DNA of 64,000 bases, taken from positions 5,971,137 to 6,035,136 of the forward strand of contig LR746271.1 of NCBI GenBank assembly GCA_902729315.2. The letters are read 5' to 3'. The notes under the pieces were generated by a model, which worked only from the letters and a program-made list of their open reading frames with translations, was not told the origin of the DNA and did not search any database. This document shows positions 10,901 through 23,433 of this stretch, in pieces. The position numbers and the translations under genes were made by a program. Position 1 is the first letter of the stretch. Each line of letters opens with the position of its first letter. The DNA comes from Spirodela intermedia. Its lineage: Eukaryota > Streptophyta > Magnoliopsida > Alismatales > Araceae.

Positions 10901-13689
10901 GTCTTAAATATCTCTCACTATGGCCCTAGTTTTGGCCCTTCTTTATTTTAATTAGTCATTTGAGCTTGAAGTGAATGTCTAAGGCATGCGGGTGGGAGCC
11001 AAACTGATGTAAAAGAGAACAACCAATCAAGCATTCGGTTTGCAAGGGAAATACTTATCTATTCACGAGAGAAAAATGATGTCAATTATTCTTGCTTGCC
11101 CTAGACATCTTCCTAGAAATAAATTCGTAATCTTTACAAACCAGCAAAGACTAAATTTATCTTGAAGCAAAGTCAAGTTATTCTCAATTATTAGAAATGT
11201 TTTCTAAATTTTAAGCTTTAGATTTAAAAATTAAATTTAAGATTGTATCATAAAATAGAGTTTCTTTGCATTATCTAGAATACTCACCAAATTAGAGCTT
11301 CAGAGATTATCATGGCAATAATAATTAGATATGAAACAAATTATGAGAGAGAGTTAGGGCAAACCTCACCTGTCAAACATTTTGTCTAAATTAGATAATC
11401 ACCTTCTTAAGTGGTCTTCATACATGTGATATGAATTATGACTCTACTTCATGATTATTTCTCTTATTTTATAGGAATTTCATGATTCAATTGTGGGAAG
11501 ACATTTAATTCTTTTTGCAACTATAAACAAATGAGTAAAATATAACATGGGACATAATGAAAAGTTATATTAGATGTTACATCACGGCCTACATATTTTG
11601 AAATGGGACTTCTTAGAAAAATAAGTCTGAATGTTCAACTCAAATTGGCCTTCTTCAACCTCTACGTATTTTTGACTGAATGTGAGAGCATACAAAAATG
11701 CATCTCGTGGAGGGGTTTCCTAAACCAAAGGGGTTCAGCACAATTTTCATAGTCATAGATCATCTCAAGAAATATCTCACTTTTTCATAATACTCAGAAA
11801 GATCAAAATTTTATTTGCTCCTTTTAGACATAATTATTCTAGTCTTAGGGCACCCTCTTGCAAGGAATCAGAGGCTTATTTATTATTATGCTTTGCTAGT
11901 GATTGCCCAAAAGAGTGTTTTAAATGGCACCTTTGGGCCAAATATTAGTTCAACACAAATTATTATTAATTATTAAATCCACCCTAAGTCTTCTCTACTC
12001 TAGTCATAGTCCCCTTTGAGAGGATGGGGCAGGAGACATCTACAAGAATAGGATTTCATACTTTATTGAAAAACTATGTTTGTGGTTCTCTAGATGGTTG
12101 GATAATTTAAGGGGGGTGGGGGTTGAATTGATTTTTATTTTTTCTTCTTGTTAAGTATAATATATTTTTTATTTTAATCTATTAATATCTCATTTATTTC
12201 TCTATATTAATATGTAAATATAAAATAAACCAACAATAGATAATTCATTCTAGATTTTAGAGTGGTATGGTCAAGTTCTTTGACCTACATTTACTTTCAA
12301 AGACTCCACCTTGATCCCACCATTCTAGCCAAAGACTATACCCTTGATTTTAAGGGTATCAAGAACCCTTTACATTTTTAAGCTCTATGAGCTTACGACC
12401 AACCAACCTAGAACTCTAACCTTAGAGTTCCTAGGTCGTTAAGTCGCCTCGTTGTAAGCACATCATAAGTGACTCAATGAATTATGTGACTATATTGATG
12501 ACATATCATATGTGTCTCAACCAGTCCACATATAATAATTAATATGAATGTATTGATAGCACACCATGTGTCTCAACCAATTCACACACCATAAATTGAG
12601 GTAAAAAGAATAAATAGTTTAAAATGATTTTATTACAGCCTTCAAATCTTCTTTTTTGTCCACCAAGAGTTGTTGAAAATGTTTATGAATACTAGGTTGA
12701 AGGAGGAATCTTTTGAGGATTGAAGAGACTTCCACATGTCCCTTGAAATAATCAATTTTGCTATTGATTCTTAGAGACTTGAAATGAGTTGACGAAAAGA
12801 AAAAAATCATTATTGATGTATTAGCCATCACCTAGAAATTGTGCTTTTCTTTATTGCCTTAATTTTTGGACAAACTACCTCATTTATAGGTAGGCTGGAC
12901 TGCTCCCTTTTGGCCCTTATTGAGTTAAATGGTCAACTTAAAATAGGCCTTAATAGGTCAAGCATAGAGCCTGAAAAATATAAAAAAAAGTAATCGTAAA
13001 GAGTGAAAAATCTATAACTCTCTTGATATTTAAAATATTTAGGAACAATTTCCAGATTTGATATCTCTTTGAATCTGGATTTTCATTGAGTGGTCCACGC
13101 TTATATCTATCACATCTTTTTTGAGATAAAAATTATTTTACAATGAAAAGTTGTACTTTTGAACCATTATGTTCCTATGTAAATATAAAATCAATAATCT
13201 TTTAAATTCAATATAAAATAAATACCTCTATAATTCTGTCTAAAATTTATTTCACTTGGCTCTTTGTCCAAAAACCATTGTATTAGTTATTCATATATCT
13301 AAATTGTTGAAGCCGTTCAATACAGAAAAATAAAAAATACAACCTTCTCATAAGAATACAACATATTTACCATATAGAGATATTTAATTGTCTTTATATC
13401 CAAATAGTCTAACAACTATATACATGCCAAAAATTAGAATAGAATATAATTTTAACTATATAATATTATATCTCAGATCATTATCCAAATAAGTTAAATA
13501 TCAATAAATTTACCACATCAATTTTAATTCAATTTACGTCAAATATCATCAACTTTGAGATAATCAACTTATTATCTAAAATTCATCAAAATTATATTTT
13601 TTGTCTTTTTGAGTCAATTTTTAAGTCAACAATGTTGACAAGTAATTTCAAGATATTGAATTCTTGATAGAGGGTTTACTTTACATGTG
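7996..13689. other. Long intergenic region, no gene recognised
   Basis: A GC-rich part (7996-8330, promoter side of the propeller gene, with a poly-G run near 8078-8092) gives way to AT-rich DNA. Small open frames at 8544-8822, 9171-9398 and 12,619-12,831 resemble nothing I know. A direct repeat of about 30 bp (ctcttggtgggtttgct) lies near 9778 and again near 10,004. The remainder is probably old transposon debris. Confidence 0.5.
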
Positions 13690-14434
13690 GAAGAGGGCAC
13701 TTCGCTTACGGAGCCATCCAACGATATGTTCCAGTCTCTGCGTCATGTCCTCCGTCTAGACTTCGATACGGGCCACACCGAAATTAGGAGGTTATCCGAC
13801 TTCAAGTTCCGATGAATGGACACCAAGTCGGGCACAATGCCATCCCCCTGGCGACATCCAGCGCCTGCTTCACTGCGAGCTTCAGTGCCGCCGAGTGGTT
13901 CCGCCTCCTCGTCAAGAACTGTCTATCCGAGCCACCCTCGGCGTACTCTTTGACGGTGCACCAAACCATGGGTTTCCTGCACGCACCGATGAACCAGACA
14001 ACGTTCGCAAGCCTCAGGGTGGCGAGCATCATCACTTCCCGAACAAACTGCTGCTCCATAAGCTGTGCCCTCTCCGGGTTGTTGTCCGGTCGCTCCAGCA
14101 ACTTGACTGCAACAGCCTCTCCATTGTACGCTCCCTTGTAGAGCTTCCCGAACGCCCCCTGCGCGAAGGGCACCCCCAGGTTCAACTTTCTCAGATGAAT
14201 CGTCCACTCAGCATACTCCGCCAATCCCTGGGTGGGGGGAACTGGTCGTCCATCAAAGCCTGACCCAGCTGCCGTCGCTGTTGTTGTCCACGGACATGGC
14301 TACGGAGTTACTGACATGGTGGAACCGTCCCCGAGCTTCTAGTAGAAGGCGAGATCGTACAACTTCCTCCCGTGAAAATTCCCGCCGCCACCTCCTCCGC
14401 CCATGATACCGGCTAATTTGGGGCATTCCACCAT
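13690..14434 (-). pseudogene. Broken Raf-like MAPKKK (plant group C Raf / STY-type) kinase
   Basis: Starting from a Met codon at 14,432-14,434, the N-terminal region has a Gly run and a KLGDGSTMSV segment typical of this family, but an in-frame TAG interrupts it. After a frameshift comes a recognisable kinase start ([24 protein letters not shown] glycine loop, AVKLLERP with the ATP-binding Lys, [20 protein letters not shown]-like and TEYAEGGS-like stretches, ALDVARGMA). Near 13,802 another frameshift follows, then [12 protein letters not shown] (normal HRD changed to HRN), a deletion that removes the DFG region, a stop, and finally the activation-segment remnant ETGTYRWMAP in yet another frame near 13,720. 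No C-lobe was found. Catalytic Asp, DFG and frame are all lost, so this cannot be an active kinase. Confidence 0.85.
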
Positions 14435-15476
14435 TTCTCAAACCAGTACGTGCCCCGAAAAGTCTCTTCTTAGCGAGGAGCGTCCATTATAGGCGGTCCT
14501 CTGTTGACGACAGTCTGAAAACCCTACAATTGGTACCAGATGCTCGCGATTCGCAGTCAGCTCAAAAGCAAAAAACACAAAATAAAATCCAAATACAGGG
14601 AGTTCGAGCCCAACTCTTCTACCAGAGGAATCAAACCCTAAACTTTCATTTAACAGGCAAAAATCAAGAACCCCAGCCACTTCTGAAACTTCGCCAATGT
14701 CCTCCTCGCGGGCTGACGATGAGAACGGAATCACGAAGCCAGTCTGATCAACGCAAGATCATTGGTCACATAACCAGCCACAACCCCGAGGCATGGGACG
14801 GGAAAAAAGCGCAAGCCGCCAGAGAAGAAGGGCGAGATCCTTCATCTTTGAGGGGAACCCGCCGATCTGGTTGTAGAAACAACTCAAGGGGGAACGCGCA
14901 GGGAGGTCAAAAGTGGCGGCGAAAGGGGTAGCTGAGAGGGAAAGACCAAGAGCGGAGGACGGCTTCGTCTATGATGTCCCTCTCCCGCACGGTGGGAATT
15001 TGATTGCGCAGATTTGGCTATACAATGAAATGATGGAATTTATTTTTTTTCAAATTACTGTCTTATTTGTCTCTCTCCAAGCTAATATCTACTATTAGAT
15101 ACTGGAAGAAGACGGGGCTGGGCATGTTAACGAATGAGATGAACGCAGGATCGTCGGAAATTGGAGCAAGTTCAGTTCGATCCATTATAGATGGCGGCCT
15201 CTCTCTAGAGGAAGGAGTTTGCCATACAAGACACCCTGTTTCGTCCAAGTATATATGATTCCATTCTCATTGAAAGGCGTTTCTCAACGGACCACATCAC
15301 AAGTCCGTCCAACTCAAATCATCAAACGTTGAAGCTGACACCCCCAATACCTTACGATCTCACTATCAAGGATTTAAACGGACGAAAGAAAGTCAGAAAC
15401 GAGGGGGTGCCAGAGGCTAGGAAAGGATCCCTTTTCTCCGCAGCCGGGGATCCTGCAGCAGCGAGCACCTGCGGTC
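14435..15476. other. Probable former 5' leader and promoter of the kinase pseudogene, then spacer
   Basis: Read on the minus strand, 14,435-15,000 resembles a plant 5' leader: a GC-rich first part, a possible donor, a T-rich intron-like stretch and a ttttcag acceptor-like site before the kinase start. If right, the pseudogene decayed in place rather than arising from a processed mRNA. Positions 15,000-15,476 lie downstream of the HSBP stop and probably include its 3' UTR. No other gene seen. Confidence 0.35.
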
Positions 15477-17377
15477 CTACTGGTCCTTGTGTGGGGGCTC
15501 GGTGGCGGGCGCCTTCTCTTCAGTTCTCTCGGTGGGTTCATTCTCCACTCCCATCTCCGCCTTGAGATTGTTGATGCTCTGTTCCAGTTCACCTATCCTG
15601 CTCCCCATTTCGTCTAGTACGCGGCAGTTAAGGTGCACTTTTCCCTCTCGGATTTGCTGGTGAATACAAAAGCGACTGAAAAACGAGCCACGATGGCGCT
15701 TCGAGCCTAGGAATAAAGAGAAAGTTAGGGGAGGAACTAACTATGAGCGAGGGTAGGAACTATTATGTGAGGGCCAGAAGAAGACAGACGAGGCCTTGTT
15801 CCCTCCCGAAGGAACGAGGACGCACGGATGCAACAATATCCAAGTCTGATCGAACGATACACACGCTGGTAGCTTGTGGTGATGTCTAAAGAAAGAATCC
15901 AGCGGTAGATTATGAACATCAGGGCGATGAGGAATGAAAGGAGAATGAAGTTGCAGAATAGAAAAGAGAAAAATCATCAAATCATCAAATCATCAGCGCG
16001 GCGAATAGAAAGGAGAAAAATCGAGCGATGAGGTCCGTTCCAGGCCTAAACCATCAAATCAGGCAAACATCAAGCGCATGGCACAGACGAGCATGAAGTC
16101 GCAGAAAGGATATTCTTCTGGACGATGGAATTGGACATTGTCTGAAACCTGCTTTGCTGGAGTGCAAATGCCTCCCTATCAGTACAAAGAATATACAAAA
16201 TCCAGGCTCAAGGAACTCCCAGCTGGGAACAGAATTTAACTCACCATCTGGCCAAGGAGATTCTGAACCTGCACAAACCCACGTGAAAATCAGAACCGAT
16301 CCAAAATAAAAGCAAGTGAATGACGCACCACTCGACCACCAGCCCATAGGGGAAGGGCTCGCGATGAAAAAAATAACTCTCCATCTATTAGGTAGACATA
16401 ATAGTGCGTTACGCTGTTCATCAGAGAGATCGTACTGTGTTCCGACCCGTACTCCTCATCAAGATTAGAGCTTAATCAAATGGGCCACAGTCGAGAACAG
16501 AAATTAACTCACAAAGACCGTCATATCGGCCGTGCTTTGTTTCTGATCGCCTGGTTCCTGCCCATCCTACAGAACAAGCAAACAAAAATTCCCTCAGATC
16601 ACCGTCGTAACAACATATAAACAGGAAGCATAACTACGCTCGGACACCAGATCCCTGGGAGAGACGGGTATATGGGATGCCCTCTCCATAAGGGGTGCCG
16701 TCTAACCCATTTTTTCCTGCGACCCCAGTCCTCACTCCCTTAATACCAGGACAATGAATGGAAAATTACTAACCAAAGACAGAAAACAAGCAACTAATAA
16801 TCTCTCCAAGATCAAAATGGCCAAGCAGATCGCCCACATGTCTTATCCAGATCCAGATCCACATCCAAATCCACGCTTACAGCCGAAGGGTGATGCCCAC
16901 AAAATAGCATCGTTAACGCAGGATTCCATCGTCGTAACTAGTATGATTGAGAGAAACCCAGTAATGTGCAGCTAAAAAGTTCACAGGAAATCCCCCTTCC
17001 CCTATAACTAATAGGAGAAAATGGCGGCAAGGCGAGCTCATTCACTTTATCCCTACACTTCCCGACAACCCCTAATGGATGCGACAGGTCTAAAAGACAA
17101 CTCCTGAAGGCCGCAATGGGGCGACGGCTGACCAAGAGTAGGCATCGGAAATTCGTTCTCTCCTGACCAAGCCCTAGAAGAGGGTACGCATACAAGGCCC
17201 TTGTGTTGAATGCGGCCTCTATAAACAGAGATCACAGAAACGTCGAAAAAACAAAAACAAAAAACGTAACAAGAAAAATACTACTAGGCGGAACAAGGGA
17301 GTGAGAAACAAGGAAACGAAGTGTACAAAGCGAGTAGAAGAGAAAAAATGAAGATGAGGCTCTACGGAACTGACCAT
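15477..17377 (-). CDS. HSBP: Heat shock factor binding protein (HSBP), five exons
   Basis: Small coiled-coil protein of 87 residues assembled from exons 17,375-17,377 (Met only, upstream end of exon not set), 16,513-16,566, 16,245-16,268, 16,114-16,156 and 15,477-15,616. Conserved blocks appear in order: QKQSTADMTVF, VQNLLGQM, QSRFQTMSNSIVQK, and IDEMGSRIGELEQSINNLKAEMG, followed by an acidic/Pro C-tail ending at TAG 15,477-15,479. The family forms trimeric coiled coils that bind heat shock factor trimers and damp the heat response. Introns 1-3 have ordinary splice sites (exon 1 ends ATG|gtcagt; exons 2 and 3 end at gtgagt donors). The intron between exons 4 and 5 has AT-AC ends of the U12 class, and only that reading restores the Ile-Asp-Glu-Met frame. 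The single-codon first exon is the least certain part. No disabling change was seen. Confidence 0.85.
15617..16113 (-). other. U12-type AT-AC intron of HSBP
   Basis: On the minus strand the intron begins ATATCCTTT at 16,113, an exact match to the U12 donor, and ends GTAC at 15,617. A CCTTAAC branch-point motif lies at 15,627-15,633, with its adenosine about 11 nt from the 3' end, the distance expected for minor-spliceosome introns. Splicing joins a|ta into an Ile codon between Lys and Asp-Glu-Met, as HSBP proteins require. No GT donor gives the conserved frame. Confidence 0.85.
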
Positions 17378-17945
17378 GGCCGAAGATGGCTGCTTCTGCG
17401 TTCGCAACACCCCTTCACCCCGTTCGAGGCCTTCCACCCCCAACCCAACCCCTCTTTCAGCCGCTCTCCGCCTCAAACCCCGACGACACCCTTTGCTCTA
17501 TTCTCTCTCCGTCGGTTCCGCTTTCCGCTCATTTCGAACGCCACTACCCGTTAGAAGGGTTGAGTAGGACAAAATTAGTCCCCCGGCTTCTAACCGTTCC
17601 CCCCTTTTCTTTCAAAAGATAGAAAATATCACCAAGGGCGAATTTGATCTGCTGCGCTACTAGACAGGCAGATTTTGCAGTCTTATGGCTAATGAATTTT
17701 TTTTTTGGTGAAGGTGACAATGCTTTCTATACTGGCTTTTATCTAGAGACTCATCGAATCCAAGTCTGATCTCCTAGTCTTGTGCTTACTACGTTCTTGA
17801 TGCGTAGCCACAAAATTTTATGTTTAAAATGGTATGAATCTCTCAATCCCTATTTGTCAGCCTCGTTCTCTTTTTATTCGCATTCAATTTAATATCCCTG
17901 GTCTTTGTCTTGCTCCCTTAGTCCCTCCCTTTTCCCTTTTTAGCA

Positions 17946-17947
<2 letters not shown>

Positions 17948-17980
<33 letters not shown>

Positions 17981-17988
17981 CTCTCTAA
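17948..17988. repeat. (CT)n microsatellite
   Basis: About 40 bp of near-perfect CT dinucleotides inside a pyrimidine-rich stretch. Confidence 0.9.
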
Positions 17989-18139
17989 ATATTTTATCCT
18001 ATCCGTTTATCACTCTCTCAATGTCTCATTCTTTCATAACCAAAACCTAATATATATATTTTTGTCCCTAACGGGGACTTAGGCCTAGCCCCTTCTCATG
18101 GTCTGACCTAATGCATTACAATTTTGAAGCTTAGCTCAT

Positions 18140-18510
18140 TCCACTATTATAACTTGAGCACACTTGACTTTAAAGTAATTGTGAGACTCAATGGCAACTC
18201 ACTCACTTAGATAAGTTAAAGATTTAGGATTTAGGATTTTATTTTTTGCCTTATGTACTTTGGCTGAACTTTTTGAAGGTCACTCTCTTAATACTTTTCA
18301 CACCTCAGTACACTGGCCTAATAATTGTCTTGGGCTGAATTTCCCAAGAGGTTACCCATTCTGATTCTTCACACATTCAAGCACTTGAACATCACATCAC
18401 ACTACTTCAACTTGAACACATTTAACGTCATAATTTTTTCTCTTACTCTATGACAACTGACTCACTTATGGGGGTCATTTAAGGTTTAAGGTTTAGGATT
18501 TAAGATTTAA
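18140..18510 (-). repeat. Decayed 5S rRNA-like repeats followed by telomere-like tracts
   Basis: Three segments resemble the reverse complement of plant 5S rRNA and its flank as seen intact at 59,338-59,430: the gagcacacttgac..ggcaactcactcacttag part (18,148-18,212), tttcccaagaggttacccatt (18,347-18,370), and a second gaacacatttaac..cacttatggggg part (18,413-18,473). Two are followed by short degenerate telomere-like runs (atttaggatttagg near 18,224; ttaaggtttaaggtttagg near 18,477). The match is partial; Cassandra-type TRIM elements also carry 5S-like LTR segments and are an alternative source. Confidence 0.5.
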
Positions 18511-19184
18511 TTAATTACTTTCAATGTGTTATGACACTAATGACACTAATGTGTTATGTGATATCAGTTTCAATTTGATATCTACGTGCTAGTTCATTAT
18601 GACTTATCATTTATTATCAAATAAAATAAAGGGAATGAAACTTAGGACTCTTTTATTATGACATTATGAGCTTATTCATACAATGTTTATACCACATAAA
18701 ATGTTTGATTTTAACATTTAATCATGAGTGTCTTCGTACATAAATATAGGTATCACCATTATAACTAGTCCTTATCAAATATAGGTTATTATTCTTAATC
18801 ATTTGAAATTGTGATCGCTCCACATGACTATCAAATATAAAGGAGATTAAATAAAGTCAAGTGCAAAATTAGTGGAGTCAAACTTCATTGAGTGACTTTA
18901 ATTAACTTATTAAATATAAATGTAATATAAAATATTAAGTGATATCTAAAGAGTGTTATATAAAGGTTATTCTAGTTTTGAGTTTTCAACACGATAGAGC
19001 ATACAATTCTTTCAACCCTTTGCTGCGGGAACTCCATCCATAAGAGTAGTTCTGATCGTAGGGAAAGATCTAAAGCTTTCATCATCAGTACGCATTGATG
19101 GCGATTGATATTTCTCGAGGAACGCTTTTGTCTTCAAACAGCAGCAAGCAGTCGTTATTTTTAAGTTTCATCCTGGGCCTCAGA

Positions 19185-19612
19185 AAAGGCGGAAGCGACG
19201 GGACTCCACTTCGTACTGGTGCCATTCATCGCGCAAGGTCACATGATTCCCATGCTAGACATCGCCCTGCTGCTGACCCATCGCGGGGTGTTGGTCACCT
19301 TCGTCACCACGCCCGTCAACCTCTCCCGAATAGCGGCTGTCGTCGGCCAAATTAAGGAATCAAGTCTCCCCATCCCCTTTCCGGTTTCTCTCGCTTCAAT
19401 TACCGTGCAAGAAGGTGGGACTGTCGGAGGGTTGCTAGAACGCCGACCTCCTCCCCTCGCCGATGTTGCTGCACAACTTACTCTCTGCAACGAAGATGCT
19501 GGCGGAGCCGCTGCTGGCTTCACTTCCAACATAGCTCGCCTCGGCCCAGCTGCATCATCTCCGACTTGTGCCACCCATGGACTCGCCACGTTGCGCCCGA
19601 CCTCGAGAAATC
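19185..19612 (+). pseudogene. N-terminal fragment of a UDP-glycosyltransferase (UGT73-like)
   Basis: The frame reads GLHFVLVPFIAQGHMIP, then LLLTHRGVLVTFVTTPVN, then LPIPFP, the characteristic N-terminal acceptor-domain start of plant family 1 glycosyltransferases. No in-frame ATG precedes it before an upstream stop. Near 19,555 a frameshift occurs and the conserved CIISDLCHPWT block continues in another frame. The rest of the enzyme, including the C-terminal PSPG sugar-nucleotide box, is absent. Such enzymes glycosylate small molecules in the cytosol, but this copy is a remnant about 280 bp upstream of the epsilon-COP gene. Confidence 0.8.
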
Positions 19613-19893
19613 AAATCAGTTATGTGCGGAAAATGTAGGCTACGTACATTTATATACGGGCTAAACATAATTGCCTTTCCAATTCGGGAAACGGGTCTAT
19701 TAGGATCCGCTTACCAGATTATAAGGATCCGAAAGTCGAACGTCGGCTTCTGTCGGTACATGTGCCAACGGCTTCTCCTGTCCGGGGGCGAAATCAGAAC
19801 GCCGCCCTCCCAGATCTAGTCGCCGTCGCCGCCGCCGCTAAGCCAATTCGTCCTCCTCCGGCAGCGGGAACCAGAGGCGGAGGACGATAGGCA

Positions 19894-22800
19894 ATGGCGT
19901 CTCCCGACCACCTGTTTGCCCTTCGGAACAACTTCTATCTGGGCGCGTACCAGGCCGCGATCTCCAGCGCCGAGCAGCTCCGCAGCCTCTCGGCCGAAGA
20001 GGCCGACGAGAGGGATTCCCTCGTTTACCGCGCTTACATCGCCCAGGGATCCTATCAGGCACCGACGATGCGACTTGCCTGTCATTGTTTCCCTAGAACT
20101 TCCGATCTCGCTCTCTGACGTGTTCTTCGCTTTCCGTGCAGCTTGCGATCCAGGACATCAGTGACTCAGCATCCACCTCCCTTCAGGCCGTCAAATTTCT
20201 CGCTAGATACCTTGATCCTACAGAGAACAAGGTTGGTTGATTTACTTGTATCCCGATCACGATCACGTGGCAGTTCTCGCTGGCGGCGCAGTTTACATTT
20301 TGGCCTATTTCACTTTCATTTATTTTTCGTCAGATCTCTTGGAAAATTCTCGCATCTATTTAACTTTTCCGTTCTACCATGAAGTGGCTCTGGGGAATTA
20401 TGTGTCTCGGTGGAAATGGGGATGGATCGCAGGATGTATTTCTTTTTCTGTCGTCATTCAGAAGACCAAAAGAAAGAAAGAATCAGAGTTTATTGGAAAA
20501 ATATCCTTAGATGATGGCTTCCAAGGTTTACACTACGGCTTTCAGTTTTACGACATGTCTGGAGTCTGAAGAGAGGTTCCTTTTCTTTGAGGGTTAGCTG
20601 TGTTGACAGGCTTGTACGATATAATATTTAATGATTTCTGTGGGGTATACTTGGATGTTGCCCTGTTTATTGATTTTGTTGGAAGACTCTACATTTTACT
20701 TTTATCATTCCCTTGAATCACCAAGCGAAGAAACCTAAAAACATCCTAAATTGCTATTTTTTTGTCCTTAATCATTTGGTTGTGCACAGATTCATCACGT
20801 CTTGGTTCCCGTTACACAACATAGCTTTCGTTGGAAGACTATCTTGCCCTTTTTTGATCTAATATTTCATGCTACATTTGTTTACCAGACTTTCAGTTCA
20901 TGGGTTTTAACTTCCAAAATAAGTCATGATTCTAATGCACTGAAATTCTAAGTTGATTTCATTGTGTTGCTCAAAACTTTTGTGTGCATAAAAATGGCTG
21001 AATGTCATAGCGAGGGTTTAGATTTTGTTGTTCAAGTTAATGCATTTGCAGCATGCTTATCTGCATTGATGGTTAAATATGCTTTTAGAAAAACTTATTA
21101 CTCTCAGAAGTATAGAAGCACATATTTTGCCAGTGATGGGATCTCTTTAAAGTAAAAACATGTAATATTTCTATATTCAATGATGGAAAGAATGGTGCAG
21201 AGATAGTTGCTAGTTTATGTTGAAGGTTCAACAGAAATCCGATTGTCAATTCTGATGATCAGACCAGAGTGTAAAAGAAAAAGAGCTGATGAAGAAGTGG
21301 CTAAGTATTACATATTTGAAACACCATGCAAAAGAGAATTGTATATGGTTCATTTTGTGGGTCACGTACTTAAGGAAGTTAATCACAAAAATTATTATAA
21401 GGTAGCGGTTCACTTACATAGGTTTTATGGATCTTCTAATGGTCAGTTATTCAAGTATTCGTCAAGTTGGAAAGATAATGGGTTTATAGAACAAGATTTA
21501 TCTTCTAATGATCATCCATTGGCCTTCTGTTAAGATGTTGGAGAATTTTATAGAACAAGGTTTATCACCTCCTGGCTATTTATGTGTTCTGTGTACCTGT
21601 TGAGGGGCCATGCAAAGGAATCAGATTTCAAGGTCAGTCAACGTTCATCCAAATTACATTGGGCATTCTTCAGTTAACAGTTATATCCGGGGCAGCATTT
21701 GAACGATCTCTTTTCGTGCTGACCAACTGTGATATGCCACCAATTTGTCAAAATAAAGAACGATATGATAACTTCCTGCATGTGTTGAAGGTCATACATT
21801 GCAGGTGATCGTATCATGACAATGTGCCATTGTCCATTTGTGACATTTTCTAAGCACTTATTTGCACGAAAATTCTGATTTTTATTGGATGTACGTTTCA
21901 GCTGAATTAATAATTGTCAGTACGCTTGTCAGCCTGCTCCATAAACTTGTCCTTAGTTTTTCATGTCAGGAAGAGTACTTACTTGGGATAGTAATAGGTA
22001 AGGATTTCAGTATTCTTCTCCCTCACCCTTAGTAAACCTTTTTTCGCAATTGAGACGACCACTTAGACTTAGATGGTAACAAATCGCTTCTCAGACGAGT
22101 CACCTAAAACCTGAAAAAGTTTCCACCTTGCCTGGTAGTAGAATTTGCCTTTCTAAACAGTTACTCACGAAGTGGCTGAAAGCTTGGTCATCTGGAGGTG
22201 GGATGGGTTTTGATTACTAGAATGGACTGAATGGGGGCTACTGGTTTTGGGCTGCTTGAAAGCCATATATCTCCATAGAATCGGGTTCAATGTGGCAGCT
22301 GGGCCTACAGATAAGAGCTGGATAGGGCTTTTGGAGCCATATGCTTTCTCTACAATCCTTCTTCATAATTTGCTATAGAAGATTTTGAAGCATGTCGTGC
22401 CGTCTGTTGAGCAGAGAACTGGTCCACTAACCATCAATAAATTTTAGAACTGTATTTGACTTCTGTTCATATTGTTCTACTTCTAGGAATGATCTTCACC
22501 ATGTGCATTACATAGTTCTACGTCAATCTCGGACAACCTTTAGAGTTGTGTTGCTGACATTCTGGTCACTACTTCAACTGGTTTATGATATCAATTTACT
22601 GGATCATGCTATCTTCGTAGACGTTCTTATCTTTTTGCGCAATCAAATGTGTCAAACACTGTTATTATTACTGTTGTCTAAGGTTGCTATGGTTTTTCCA
22701 TGAGGTCATATGCATAGTCTGCCTTTGTTGGACCCTCCGATAGAAAGAGATAATGCCTGAAATGATTTTTAATTTGTAAATTATTTAACGTATTTGCACT

Positions 22801-23398
22801 AAATTTCTTCCAGTTCATGCTCTTCCTTGAGCATCTTACCCTGAAAATATTGACATTCATCATCTGTTCTAAACAGGAAGCTGTGATTTCAAGCGTTAAA
22901 GAATGGCTGAATGATCCAGCCATTGGAAATAATTCTGTGCTACGGTTGGTTGCGGGGATTATATTTATGCATGAACAGGACTACAATGAGGCGCTGAAGC
23001 ATACCAATGCTGGAGGAACCATGGAACTGTTAGTCCGAAAGACTATTTATTTTTTATTTTATTTTGATACTAGAGTAATAAAAGAAAAGTTATGATACTT
23101 CAGGCTCATATGTTTGTAGAAAAGGATACTTTTTCCTCTTTTAAATTCTCTGTAATCAATCATTTCTTATATGTTCACAGACATGCACTCAACGTGCAAA
23201 TATACCTGAAGATGCACAGGGCTGATTATGCAGAGAAGCAACTTAGGATCATGCAACAGATTGACGAAGATCACACACTGACTCAACTGGCGACTGCTTG
23301 GCATGACCTTGCTGTGGTGGGCCCTCTTTTATTTTTTTGGAAATATATATATGTGAACTATAACTTTATAAGTATATATATATCTTTCTGTGGCTGAT

Positions 23399-23433
<35 letters not shown>

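Larger units (their letters stand above)
17378..19184. other. HSBP promoter side, then AT-rich spacer with 5S-like repeats
   Basis: 17,378-17,620 is the GC-richer upstream side of HSBP; open frames on the plus strand here (from 17,321, 17,376 and 17,386) match nothing I recognise. A CT microsatellite lies at 17,948-17,988. 18,140-18,510 is described separately. From 18,510 to 19,090 the DNA is AT-rich with no feature seen. Confidence 0.45.

Noticed and set aside
17321-17622. Three overlapping plus-strand frames that look like a plastid transit peptide
   Set aside because: They lie over the probable first exon and promoter of HSBP and lead into no recognisable mature protein.
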